Assembly: GCA_033296885.1 (NCBI GenBank)
Contig: MU863882.1
Location: 310,001 to 374,000 of the forward strand
Length of the DNA: 64,000 nt
Reading direction: 5' to 3'
From: Triangularia verruculosa
Lineage: Eukaryota > Ascomycota > Sordariomycetes > Sordariales > Podosporaceae
The notes under the pieces are model-generated. The model saw only the letters and a program-made list of their open reading frames with translations, was not told the origin of the DNA and did no database searches. Made by a program: the position numbers and the translations under genes. This document shows positions 45,935-56,405 of the stretch, in pieces; position 1 is the first letter of the stretch; each line of letters begins with the position of its first letter.

Positions 45935-47374
45935 TCACCCACCAATCAAGATCATAGGCCTGTTTTTCATATGCTCAAGCTCGCCGAGGCCAGCGTGCTT
46001 TTCCTTCTTCCTTTTTACAGCCATTCCAATCACGTTGAGGAGCTCCTCAGAGTTGGGTGCCAACAGTGGTGGTGGATGAGCGGGGGACGAGGTTTGTTTC
46101 ATACCATCCACAGCAGCTTGCCTCAGCAACTCCAAGGCTTCCTCGTCGATTGGCTCACCCCCGTTGACCTTCCGCAAGATGTCTCTTACGGAAACCTCGG
46201 CATTCCCAAAGAGGCACACCTTAAGGTTGCCATCACTGGTGATCCGGAGCCTGTTGCACGTCCCGCAAAAGTTGTGGGTCATGCTCGTGACGAACCCAAG
46301 CTTACCAACAAAGCCTGGCACCTGGAAGGTCTTGCTTGTGTCGTTCCTGTGGCCCGCCTCCCTCTGGAGGTCCGGATACCGGGAGCGGATCAGGTCCAGC
46401 ATCTCTTGGTAGCTAAACATCTTGCCCTTGCTCCACTTGTTGCCATCAAAGGGCATGTACTCAATGAACCGCACCTCGACATCCTTCTCCCGCGTCATTT
46501 CCACAAATGGGAGGATCTCCCGGTCGTTCACACCGCGCATGACCACACAGTTGATTTTGAACTTTATGCCCGCGCCCGCGCGGTTCAGCTCGAAGATGCG
46601 GTCGATAGTCTTCTGTACGGCGCTGAATCCCGCCCTCCGCGTCATCAGCTGGTACTGCCATTGGTCTAGAGTGTCTAGAGACAGGTTGACTCCGGTCAAG
46701 CCAGCCTCGACCATGGCGTCCAGCTTGCGATGAAGCGAGAGACCATTGGTGGTGAGGCAGAGCTGGCGAAGGCCATGGGCTCGCAGTGCTCCGATCTGCT
46801 GCATTAAAGGCACAATATCCCGCCGCACAGTGGGCTCGCCCCCCGTCAGACGGATCTTGGTGACGCCCTGCGACACAAAGAGAGAGGAGAGCAGTACTAT
46901 TTCGGGCGTGGTGAGAAGCTCCCTCTGAGGGGAAAGGGGCACACCCTCTTCGGGCATGCAGTATAAACATCGTAGGTTGCATCGCTCTGTTACGGAAATG
47001 CGCAAGTAGTCGTGCTGGCGATCGAAGTTGTCGGTAAGGAAATCGGAGAAAGGCCTGGCCTCGCGGATGCGATCCTTGCGCGACGAGGAGGAGGGCGGGG
47101 GCGTCGACCTAATATTCCGGGGCCCGCGGTCACCAGGACTGGGGGGCAATCGGTGTGGTGTAGGCGATGGAGGTTGAGAAAGAGCTTCGTCTGCAGCTGG
47201 TGACGGCGCAGGCGAGGCATCAAACGTCTGGCCCCCATGAAAGGGATGGGAGACAGTCGCCGACGCAACACGTCTGATCTGTGATGAGGTCGTTCGGGGC
47301 GTTCTATTCGTCGTTGGCGCATGCAGCGTCCCGAGCCGGATGCGCTGGGACAAGCAGCGCACCACCACCATCAT
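45935..47374 (-). CDS. nit-7: GTP 3',8-cyclase (MoaA/MOCS1A), radical SAM enzyme of molybdenum cofactor synthesis
   Basis: A single-exon frame of 479 residues from the ATG at 47374. The frame is open further upstream, but the start chosen gives a basic, Ser/Arg-rich mitochondrial presequence (MMVVVRCLSQRIRLGTLH), fitting the matrix location of this step. The radical-SAM cluster ERCNLRCLYCMPEEG is near residue 130; the second Fe-S cluster FCGTCNRLRITSDG with a later Cys is near 370-388. LTGGEPTVRRD is the SAM-binding GGE motif. The enzyme makes 3',8-cyclo-GTP from GTP. The frame ends MKNRPMILIGG then TGA; the terminal Gly-Gly is essential in MOCS1A-type proteins. The same bases hold a possible GTGATG donor that would fuse it to the MoaC frame downstream. 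The symbol is given by analogy with Neurospora. Confidence 0.92.
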   Translation of the reverse strand: MMVVVRCLSQRIRLGTLHAPTTNRTPRTTSSQIRRVASATVSHPFHGGQTFDASPAPSPAADEALSQPPSPTPHRLPPSPGDRGPRNIRSTPPPSSSSRKDRIREARPFSDFLTDNFDRQHDYLRISVTERCNLRCLYCMPEEGVPLSPQRELLTTPEIVLLSSLFVSQGVTKIRLTGGEPTVRRDIVPLMQQIGALRAHGLRQLCLTTNGLSLHRKLDAMVEAGLTGVNLSLDTLDQWQYQLMTRRAGFSAVQKTIDRIFELNRAGAGIKFKINCVVMRGVNDREILPFVEMTREKDVEVRFIEYMPFDGNKWSKGKMFSYQEMLDLIRSRYPDLQREAGHRNDTSKTFQVPGFVGKLGFVTSMTHNFCGTCNRLRITSDGNLKVCLFGNAEVSVRDILRKVNGGEPIDEEALELLRQAAVDGMKQTSSPAHPPPLLAPNSEELLNVIGMAVKRKKEKHAGLGELEHMKNRPMILIGG

Positions 47375-48201
47375 GGTAACCAAAAAATGTGAAGCCCTGG
47401 GCTTGACTTGCTGACGAAAGGTTCCTTCTGCTGCAAACAATGAGAAGTTGGCGGGGCACCACGACCAAGTTATGTTCTGGGAGCTTTTGGAGTGGACTCG
47501 GTCCGCGCCGACTCCGCGGAGACTGAGTGAGTGGTGACAGAGTGACATCAGGTTTGGTCCAATAGATACTGATATCGGTATGTATCTGTATCTGAGATTA
47601 ACGAGGCCCGCATCCCGATTCAGGATATCACATCAAGCAAATAGCTTGACGATGCTTGGCTGCCTTTCCATGGGGTTTTCTTTGTGCGACTCGGCAACTC
47701 GACGGACAAGGCGCTCAAGTCCAATGATTCCGCTCCTTCATCGCCCCTCCCCGCCAAAATGCAGGAAAGGCACTGCCGACCGGCTCCAGATGTTCGGATG
47801 TCGGCGAGAGCCAGAGGCCCGAGCTTTTCAAAGCACAGAAGAGCTCTTGGCAGCTTCAGCACACCGGTCGCCGGGCACGGAGCTTCAGGCAGCAGGTCTA
47901 TGAATTTCTGGACCGACTGCCCAGCCAACGGCAACGACGCGACCAAATATCCCCCATACGAACAATCGTACATACTCCCTCACTCAGCCCTCACAAGTGT
48001 GCAGTGTTTGCTCCAAATCGAGTTGCTCGAGCAGCAGCCACGCATCCTGCGACTTGCTTACGCAGTGTTCCCATCAGCACACTCAGCGATCAAGACCTCA
48101 CGGCCGCTTGCATACGTGTTGCATGATAGCTATTACACTGCAGAGACGGAAGGTGTGAGGCCAGATCTTGCACTGGAGCCTTCCAAGAAAGAGGGCAAAA
48201 G
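47375..48201. other. Divergent promoter, MoaA gene / WRAP73-like gene
   Basis: About 0.8 kb shared upstream region. An open frame of 173 codons on the plus strand overlaps it but has no domain or splice support. Confidence 0.6.
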
Positions 48202-49900
48202 ATGAAGTTCTCCAGGAGCCTAAAATGTGAGTGTGACACTGTGCTGGCCGTCTGGACGCAGGGCTTCGCTGACGCTGCCAATAGCATCATCGCACTCTGT
48301 CCCAAGTCCAGACGGCAAGCATGTTGCTACTCTTCTCTCATCCCTTGTTCACATCAGAGCTGTCCGCAGCCTTGAGGTTGTCAATGTGATCAAACTGCCC
48401 CAGGACTTTGCCGGCCCCATTCTCGGTTTCCAATGGTCTCCGTCATCACGCCTGTTGCTCATCGCAGGACCTGAACAGGTTCGGGTCGTATCTGCACTCG
48501 ACAGCAGCTTTCATGCTGCCGTCCGAACCGCTTCTGTGCCCGGCACCAAGCCAGCTCACGTTGGATTCGGCGCCTCAGATGCTGAGATCTGTGTGATCTC
48601 GTCGTATGGTCTAAAGTTCTCTGTGTTCGATCTCACCTCGTCTAGGGCTGCCGAGATCAACACCCCCAAGGTCTTTTCTCCCTCGTCGGCTTGCAGGTGT
48701 TTTTCTTTTCGGCCCCAGACACGTCATTTGGCTCTGCTTTCCAGAGTTGCGGGCAAGGACCTGATAAGCATTCACTCGTTTCCTACCAGGGAGCTGCAGC
48801 GGTCCTGGGCCCCAGATACCATCGATGCCCAGGGCATCACATGGAGTCCAGATGGGCGATGGCTTGTTGTGTGGGAGTCAGCTGCTCAGGGCCACAAGGT
48901 AATCTTCTACACGTCAGATGGACACCTGTTCAAGACATGGTCAGGCCCGGCGAACCCTTCACTGGAGGACAGAGACTATGCTCTCGGCGCCGGTGTGAAA
49001 GTGCTGCAGTCGTCTGCTGATGCCCGTTTCCTCGCTGTTGGTGATTGTAGTAGGTCGGTATGCATATTCAGCATGGCTTCGGTAACCGAGACGATGCGCC
49101 TTCGTCATGCAAAGTCTGTTGTTTCCACAGAAACACTACAGGTATGTACAGCATTCACTACACCGCACCTCCGTGTAAAGGCCACGAACTGACTCGTCTC
49201 ATAGGTCTGGCAAGAGCAGATCGGCGTCTCACAGACGGGCCCTATCATGCACACCTTTTTGCGGACGACGCAGGTCATATCCCCGGCGCCGCGGCTGCAG
49301 GACAACTCAGAGCCTGTGTCGGGCTGTGCTGCCATCTCATTTGACCCCTCATCGGCACTCGTAGCCACCCGGCTGGAAGACTCGCCCGGTACAGTCTGGA
49401 TCTGGGATTTGGAGGCCGCAGAGCTGCGTGCAGTGCTGCTCTTCCACGGGAATATTAGCGTCCTGTCGTGGCATCCGCACGTCGCTGAGACATTGCTCAT
49501 TCGATGTGAGGGCGAGCAATACAATGGCCTCGTCTTTGTGTGGGACCCCCTCTCAGAAGGGCCTCGATCAGTTGACTTTGCGCAACACCTCCCTGGACTC
49601 AAGACGAGCGGCAAGCCCCGAGCTTCGTGGATGAGATATGATCTGGAGAGCGGGCCGTCGATTTTCTTCTCGGACGCCCAGCACTACGTACTCGGTTGCC
49701 TGACCGAATCGGACGAAGAAACACCTCCGTGGGCTAGCCACCAGAGTCCGGAGCCGAGTTTTGCAGCAGAGACACGGGAAGAATCGCCGCTCGAACTCGT
49801 TCCAGCAGAAGAGAACGGTCTAGACAGGGCTAGGACCGCTGAAGACGACGACGACGACGACTACAGCGAGCTAGAAGACACATTTGTGCACAAAAGATAG
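48202..49900 (+). CDS. WD40-repeat protein, WRAP73/WDR8 family
   Basis: Exons 48202..48226, 48285..49141 and 49205..49900 give 525 residues. The first exon codes only MKFSRSLK, spliced in phase to SSHSVPSPDGKHVATLL, matching the WDR8 N-terminus (MNFS.. then FSPDGKY). Repeats with SPDGRW, WSPSSRLL and WDLEAAELRA are spread over residues 15-430 and would fold as beta-propeller blades. WRAP73/Wdr8 works at centrosomes and, in fission yeast, at the spindle pole body with Msd1 in anchoring microtubule minus ends and the kinesin-14 Pkl1. The tail, after residue about 440, is Glu/Ser/Pro-rich and ends in an Asp run followed by YSELEDTFVHKR. The spindle-pole role in this organism is inferred from the family. 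It diverges from the MoaA gene with no known functional link. Confidence 0.85.
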
Positions 49901-52039
49901 ACCGTCATGTCATCATTGGCATCTCGGCATATACATGGCAATTTTGGTGTGTTGCCGGCCAAAGACAATCGATTGTGTGCAAGTTCAAGTTCGATCCCTG
50001 GCTTGCGGAGCATACAGGCTTGGCGAACTGAACCCTACGACCCGGGAACCCGGATCTGTCATTGGGCGATGGTTTCCGGGGAACTCAGCCGTGAGCAGGT
50101 AGCCGTCTGACATGTCCATTTGCTGGAGAAGCATCATGCAAGCCGAGCGGATTTGGACAGCTCGAGTCTAGCCAACTGCACAAAGGCACCACGTTTAGAG
50201 CAAATCTCGTCACATCGACGGGTGACAAGGCAGGGCAAAACACGGGGCTTACACGCGGGTGTTGCTCCAATGATGGCCAACGCCACCATTTTGCCTATTC
50301 TCCTACAGATCTGATCTCGAGGGAGTGGGATACCTACCCGCGGGGGATACCAACCTCTTAACGGTGAGCTATTGGTCTCTGCAGCAACTAGTCTACAAAC
50401 CCTGGGCAGGGTCCTCGCAGCAGCTCCGCTTCGAGTTTGTCTCTTGGGAATGTTTGCTTTTCCACTGCAGCAATAGCAGCATTTCAGGTCCCTAGGTGGG
50501 GGAAGGCTCGATGTCTCACTGGCTTGGCTTGTTGGTGATGGGTGAGAGTCTCCAACTAGGCGCCGTCGTCATCATTTTTTTCGATCTTCCTGCATCGCTA
50601 TCACAAGTCCTCGTCCAAGGAGAGAATCGTCAACAGCACGCCATGCCAGGTTTTACCCCTGGTTCAAGCATGCGGATGTCTCCGCCACAACTGGCACAAA
50701 CATGCAACGAGATGTGTCTTTCAGCCATCATCGGGAGCTTTCCTTCACTTGCCATCGCTTGCTAGCGGTGTGGGTGGGGCTACCTCTTCCGCTTTGCTTC
50801 GGGAGTCTCTGTACGAGTAGCTGCACGGGGTGGCGTTTGACTTCGGGGCTGGTTTTGACCGTCTGTATCGTGACGCCTCGCCCATGTAGCCACATCTTCT
50901 CCACACGGAGGAAGGTCCGAGCAGGTCCTGGAAACCTTGCCTGTGTCGGGTCTCCTAGGGTCTACTATAGCACACATTCGACAAATACGCCAACGTCACC
51001 AGCACACTATGCGACGTTGAAACTTAAGCGTGACACCGCCACGGCTTTTGAGCCGCCTGTCAAGACTGTCAGCTATGGTTAGTGCTCCCACCTACCTGGT
51101 TACTGGTCGGGGCGGATGATTGGCTCGATTCGTCAATAGAGAAACCATCGACACCTTCTTCTTTGGACATTTCTTCCGGTATGGGGCCGCGGCGACTACC
51201 CATCAGTGCCATCATGCAGCTTTGTCTCAGCCAGTCGCCGGCAACACACACTGTTTCTTTCGGGCCGCTTCTTGCCATGTCATGCTTCGACTCGAGCATA
51301 CGGCAACTCATCCCCGGCACGGTCGAGACGCTGATGGACTACAATGTAGGTATGTGTTGATACAATCTAGACTTGGACGTGATGTGGAGTAAGCGTCGGT
51401 CGGTACCGGTACAGTACTTACGGGGCGTAATGGATCAAGATCTTGCCAGGTTGTTGTATCGCACATGCAGCCCATCTGCAGTTGCGGCCGGAAAGCGTGG
51501 ATATCATTTCTGACAGAGAGGTGCCGTCTGCAAGCCCACAAGGGCCCCTTGGAAGTTTGTAGAGCATTTCAAGCACTTGTATGATCTGTTTTGGTTTCGA
51601 GAGGTGCCTGGGGGTGGTCTACCAGAAAAAGATACTTGCTCCGGGGGGTTCCAAAGTATAACGCCCCCTGGAATAGTATATATACCAGATCTTCACACCT
51701 GTTCCCCACTTCGCGTCGTGTTCTTTGCCTTTTGTAGCCTTTATTACCAGCCTCTTTACCAATTCTGAGGTGCTAACCAAGCTGTCGCGTTGTCTTTGCT
51801 TCGTTTTTTCATCTTGACTTGGAGTATTAGCTCGGTCAGGTCACCAGAACGCCATCAGCCACCCTCTCGGCACCTGCTCACTCCTCACTTTCGACCTGCA
51901 CGTATTCTCCGACACACACATCGATTTATCACTGGCGAGCCCAGCTGAACCAGACACTTAAAACCAGCAGTCGAAGGATCAGACATCCGAAACAGGATAG
52001 GCGGCCCTTGAACATCATCAACCCCCCCACAGGCAGACA
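49901..52039. other. Intergenic region upstream of the RRM gene
   Basis: About 2.1 kb between two plus-strand genes. It includes the 3' flank of the WD40 gene and the promoter and C/A-rich leader (about 51850-52039) of the RRM gene. No gene or RNA recognised. Confidence 0.6.
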
Positions 52040-53532
52040 ATGTCTCGCAACCAAGCCCGCCACCACCAAAACCTGGTTCTTGTAACTGTCCCGCCAGGAT
52101 GCGTCACCGATCTTTATTACATCACCATTGCAAATGTACTGGCAGCGGTCTCGTTCAAGCAGGAGTCCAATTTGTCCTTGTGGCTAACCATGCATGTCTC
52201 TGCAGTTTTCACACAGCACAACCTGGAAAGACTTGAAGGTTTTTGTCTCTCAGGTCTGTGAGGTGGACTTTTGCCTCACTTACGACCCGACCTCGGGCTT
52301 TGTTCGAGTCAAGGGCCAGGAGAACTTTGAGAAGGCGTATCGTAAGAACTTCTCGCCATTTTTCACGTCGAGATCACACGAAGCAGAAGAGCTAACCCCA
52401 CACAGATTTCCTAAATGGCAGGACCCTCCACGACCGCTGCCTCCAGGCCGACGGCAGAAACAGAGACAAACCCACCTTCGTCAAGCTCCCTCCCAATGAC
52501 TACCACGCCATCATGCTCCTCCAGGAGCAGCAACGAGGACGGGTAGTCGTCGACGATCCCTCGGCCACCCAACCAGCCCCAGATCAATATTACTCCTACC
52601 CAGCCAGCAGCAGCCCACCAGACATGAGGAGAAACTCAGAATACACCTCCCCAACCCAGTACACCACCACCACCACCAATCACTGGAACTACCCCCCTTA
52701 CACCACGACCACCACGAACAGTGACTACCCAACCAGCCCCTCCACCACCACAACAACCTACAACCCCGACCTCTCCTCCCCCTCTTATTCCTACCAAACC
52801 GTCGGAGCCCCAGACAGCTACTACACCACCTCCTCCTCCCCCTACACTCACCCCACCACCGCCAACCTCCCCCCAATCATCAACACCCCCCTCACAACCG
52901 ACTTCTCCGACCTCTCCTCCTTTCACCCCCTCCCCACAAACAACAAACCTGTCGTCACGGTGGAATACCGCAAGATCATCCTCCTCGGCCTAGACAAACG
53001 CTGGGTCTCGCCATCCAACGTGGCAGATCTCCTGACCACGGCCTTCGGCGGCGGCGACTTGCTCACTGACGGAGACGGTGGACAAGTCGAACGGATCGAG
53101 GTGCCCATCGGCTCAAAGTCCAAGGAAGCAAAGGGGACGGCGTTCATCACGTTTGCGAGCGCGGGGATAGCCTTGGAAGCGATTGATCGGTTGAATGGGG
53201 CTACGGTGGGGGAGAGGAAGATCACGGCTAGGATGGCGGAGGGGGTGGCGGCGAGTAGGGATGGGAAGGGGGGGTACGCTACCCGAGGTGGGGGGAGTAG
53301 TAACAGCAGTAAGAAGATGTTGGAGGAGCAGAAGAGGGAGAGTAGGAGGGAGAAGAAGGCTCAGGGGTTGGGGGGGAGTGGGGGTGGGAACGGTGGGAAT
53401 GGTGGTGGTGGATGGGAACAGATGCCGCCGGTGGTGGTGGATGGGAGTAGGGGGAAGGGAGGTGGTGCGAGGGAGGGGGCGCCGGTGATTGTGAATGGGA
53501 CTTCTGGGTGGTGGAGGCGGGAGAGGAAGTAG
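52040..53532 (+). CDS. RNA-binding protein with two RRM domains and Gly-rich tail
   Basis: Exons 52040..52135, 52206..52341 and 52406..53532 give 452 residues. Junctions are in phase: YYITIAN-FSHSTTWKDLK and EKAY-HFLNGRTLHD. The first donor is a weak GTACTG, but the GGCTAACC branch site and TGCAG acceptor support it. RRM1 covers about residues 12-95 (LVLVTVPPGCVTDLYYITIAN to the RTLHDRCLQADGR end). A Tyr/Thr/Ser/Pro-rich linker of about 150 residues follows. RRM2 runs about 265-350 (YRKIILLGLDKRW to GTAFITFASAGIALEAIDRL), with the RNP-like GTAFITF. The tail has a basic coiled segment and a Gly-rich stretch. Together these suggest an RNA-binding protein; target and process are unknown. I cannot tie it to a named orthologue. 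Confidence 0.82.
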
Positions 53533-54171
53533 AGGGTTTATTTATTTTGGCTTGAGAGTGATTATTGGGAGTTTTAAAAGGTTGACATTAAGGGGAAAAG
53601 TGCGGTGTTGCTGACATGACGTAGACGAGGTGTTACTGGAGTTGAGGGGGCATGAACTGGGGCAGTGGGTTCTAAAATGGCTTTCTTTCTGTGGGTTTTC
53701 TTTTTGGGGATTTCTTTATGAGGTCCTGGGTTTATGACTGATGTTGAGAATGGATACGATAATGCGAGGTACGAGCCTTGCTGGCATAATGTGGATTGTT
53801 AATGCTTGGGGGTTCATCTTGGGACGTCCATAGCTGTTTACTAATTTCTAGTCTTCTCTTTCAGAAAGTTTGAGTTTTCTTCATTCTTGTATCAAGGCAG
53901 CTAGATTGAGCCTATCTTCTCAACAACAATAATGCACTTTGCATACCTAGCCATCTTCACAACTTCTCCTAGGTATGCAGGTCACGACTAAACAATTGAC
54001 AAGACTTTATGCAATGCCGCATCTAACAGTATGTTGCTAAAAGCCAGCCCGGTAATCGATTGCTCTATGGATTGATCCCCCCATCACTTCTAAATCCCAA
54101 TCTAGTACAAACAGCACATCAATACACGATATCAAAACACCCCATCTACCAACTACACTCTCAACAAATCA
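53533..54171. other. Intergenic between converging 3' ends
   Basis: About 0.64 kb shared 3' flank of the RRM gene (plus) and acetoacetyl-CoA synthetase (minus). Nothing else recognised. Confidence 0.65.
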
Positions 54172-56405
54172 TTAGTTAGGCAACCTCTCCCTCCCCTCCT
54201 CCCTCCTAGCCCACTCCTTAAACCACTCCAGCGCCTCCGGGTTCGCCACACTCGCATTCGTCTTGACCTGCATCCCGCTCAGAATCTGCTTCACCGCCAC
54301 CTCAATCTTCTTGCCATTCCCCGTCTTCGGCACCCCACCCCCCGCCTCCTCAATCACCCCCGGAACATGCCTCGCGCTCAGCTCCCTCCTCACGGCCTCA
54401 GCAATCTTCTTCTTCGTCTCCGGCCCGAACTGCCTCCCCTCGCTCATCACAACAAACAAACAAACCGTCTCGTCCCTATCCCTCTCCCTCCGCCTCCCCA
54501 CACAAACCGCCTCCTCCACCTCCCCCGCGAAATGTCTCGTCAGCACATTGTATATCTCCGCTGACCCAAACCGGACTCCCGCCGGCTTGAGCACACCATC
54601 ACTACGTCCTAACATGACCAACCCCCCCGTTTTGGCATCAGGGATCTTGACAAAGTCCCCGTGGTGCCAGATGTTACTCCCGAATCGCTCAAAATACGCG
54701 GACCGGTACTTCTCCTGACCGTCGGGACCAAAAAAAGTCAGTGGCTGGCAGGGAAAAGGCTTGAGGCAGACGAGATCGCCTTCCTCGCCTTCTTGCGTGA
54801 TGAGTTCGGGGGCGGCGGAGGGGGAGGACGAGTCCATTACCGCGATGGCCATGCCCAGCCCGGCGCACTGGATTTCTCCTGTTTTCACCGGGAGGAGGGG
54901 GCAGGGCGCGCCGAAGAGGGAGATGATGTCTGTGCCGCCGGTGATGGAGGCGAGGTTGATCTTTGACGGGAAGGCCTTGTAGACGAAAGAAAAGGTCGAG
55001 GGGGGGAGGGGGGAGGCGGTGGAGTAGATTGCCTCGAGGGGGGAGAGGTCGAGGTTGTGGGAGGGGTCGGTGGGGATGATGTTGTTTGCTTCGAGGGTGG
55101 TGAGGTAGGCGGCGCTGGTGCCGAAGTGGGTTACCTTTAGTTTGGAGAGGAGGATGGGAAGAGATAAAAAGCCGCGGGGTTTGAAGGGGGAACCACTGTA
55201 GAGCACGAGGGAGGAGCCGCAGGAGAGGGCGGAGACGGACCAGTGGTGCATCATCCAGGAGGTGGTGGTGAAGTACAGCATGCGGGAGGCTGGGGACACG
55301 GAGCAGTGGAGGTAAAGCTCTTTTTTGTGCTGGAGGAGGGTGCCGGCGGCGGTGTGGACGATGGCTTTGGGGAGGCCAGTGGTGCCGGAGGAGTAGAGCA
55401 CGTAGAGGGGGTGAGATGGGGGGAGTTGGGAGAAGACGAGGGGCTCGTCGGCAGGGGAGGAAGACAGGAAGGCATCGTATTCCTCTGCTTTGACGCCGAG
55501 GTTGCGGTATTCGTCGAGGCCAGTCTCGAAGTGAGGGAGGCCTTTGATGATCACGACGGTTTCGAGACCGTGTTGCTTGAGAACCTCGACGATCTCGAGG
55601 GTCTTGGCCTTGCCGGACCATTCCTTGCCGTTGTAGACGGTGGCGTTATCGGAGAAGAGGACCTGAGGACGGATCTGAACCAGACGGTCAAGCACGGCGC
55701 TGACGCCGTTGTCGGGGCTGATGCCAGTCCAGATCGCGCCCAGAGTCGAAGCACTGAGGAGGGCAACAAGTGCTTGAACGTGGTTGGCCACGAAGCCAGC
55801 GACAACGCTGTTTTCTTTTACACCAGCAGCACGGAGCGCATTAGAGCACCTGCGTACTTGATCGCGGAGCTCAGCCCATGTTGTCTCTGTCAGCGCATTG
55901 TCATCCTCAGTAGCAGTGATGACCGCAACGGCATTCTCATCAACGTCGGCATTGGCCGGGAACAGAAGGTTCTCGGCAAAGTTCAGCCGGGCACCTTCAA
56001 AGAAGTCGGGCCTAGGGAACATAGGGGCATCAGGAGACAAGACCTGGGAAACATTGTTAGTAAACAGAACATAGGTACAGCCTCCTATTTCCGATTGTGT
56101 GATAGGGTGGTATGGGAGCTCGGGGGTAACCAGAATCAGGGGCTCAATTCAGGGGTTACACACAGACATCCCATCCGTGGGCAACCACTTCGCTATAAAC
56201 GTACCTGATCAAACGGCTTGGAAGCCTTGATGCCGGCAAAATGCCATACATCACCCCAAAAGTCGGCTACATTGTCGACCGACCACTTGTAGAGGTCCGG
56301 ATAACCCGCCAGTGACAGGCCGTACTTGGAGTTTACGTGCTGCAAAAACTTCCACATCTGAGTCCCCTCAGGGTCAGAGTGTCTCCAAAGCTCCGATGCC
56401 GTCAT
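54172..56405 (-). CDS. Acetoacetyl-CoA synthetase
   Basis: Exons 56405..56205 and 56043..54172 join in phase 0 (KPFDQ-VLSPDAPMFPRP) to 690 residues. The enzyme activates acetoacetate with ATP and CoA to acetoacetyl-CoA, in the cytosol, feeding sterol and lipid synthesis. It belongs to the ANL (acyl-adenylate) superfamily. The N-terminal cap (residues 1-80) with LWRHSDPEGTQMWKFLQHVN and FWGDVWHFAGIKAS is typical of AACS rather than acetyl-CoA synthetase. Motifs seen: LYVLYSSGTTGLPKAIVH near residue 285 (P-loop), ITGGTDIISLF, WHHGDFVKI with the catalytic Asp, GRSDGVLKPAGVRFGSAEIY (hinge), and PKTGNGKKIE with the acylating Lys near residue 640. Its start is preceded by an A15 tract in the leader. 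It diverges from the Lcb2 gene. Confidence 0.95.

Noticed and set aside
47684..48205. 173-codon frame between the MoaA and WD40 genes
   Set aside because: Occupies the divergent promoter and runs into the WD40 start; no domain or conserved motif.
55243..56208. 321-codon plus-strand frame opposite acetoacetyl-CoA synthetase
   Set aside because: Antisense to a secure enzyme gene and crosses its intron; no domain seen.
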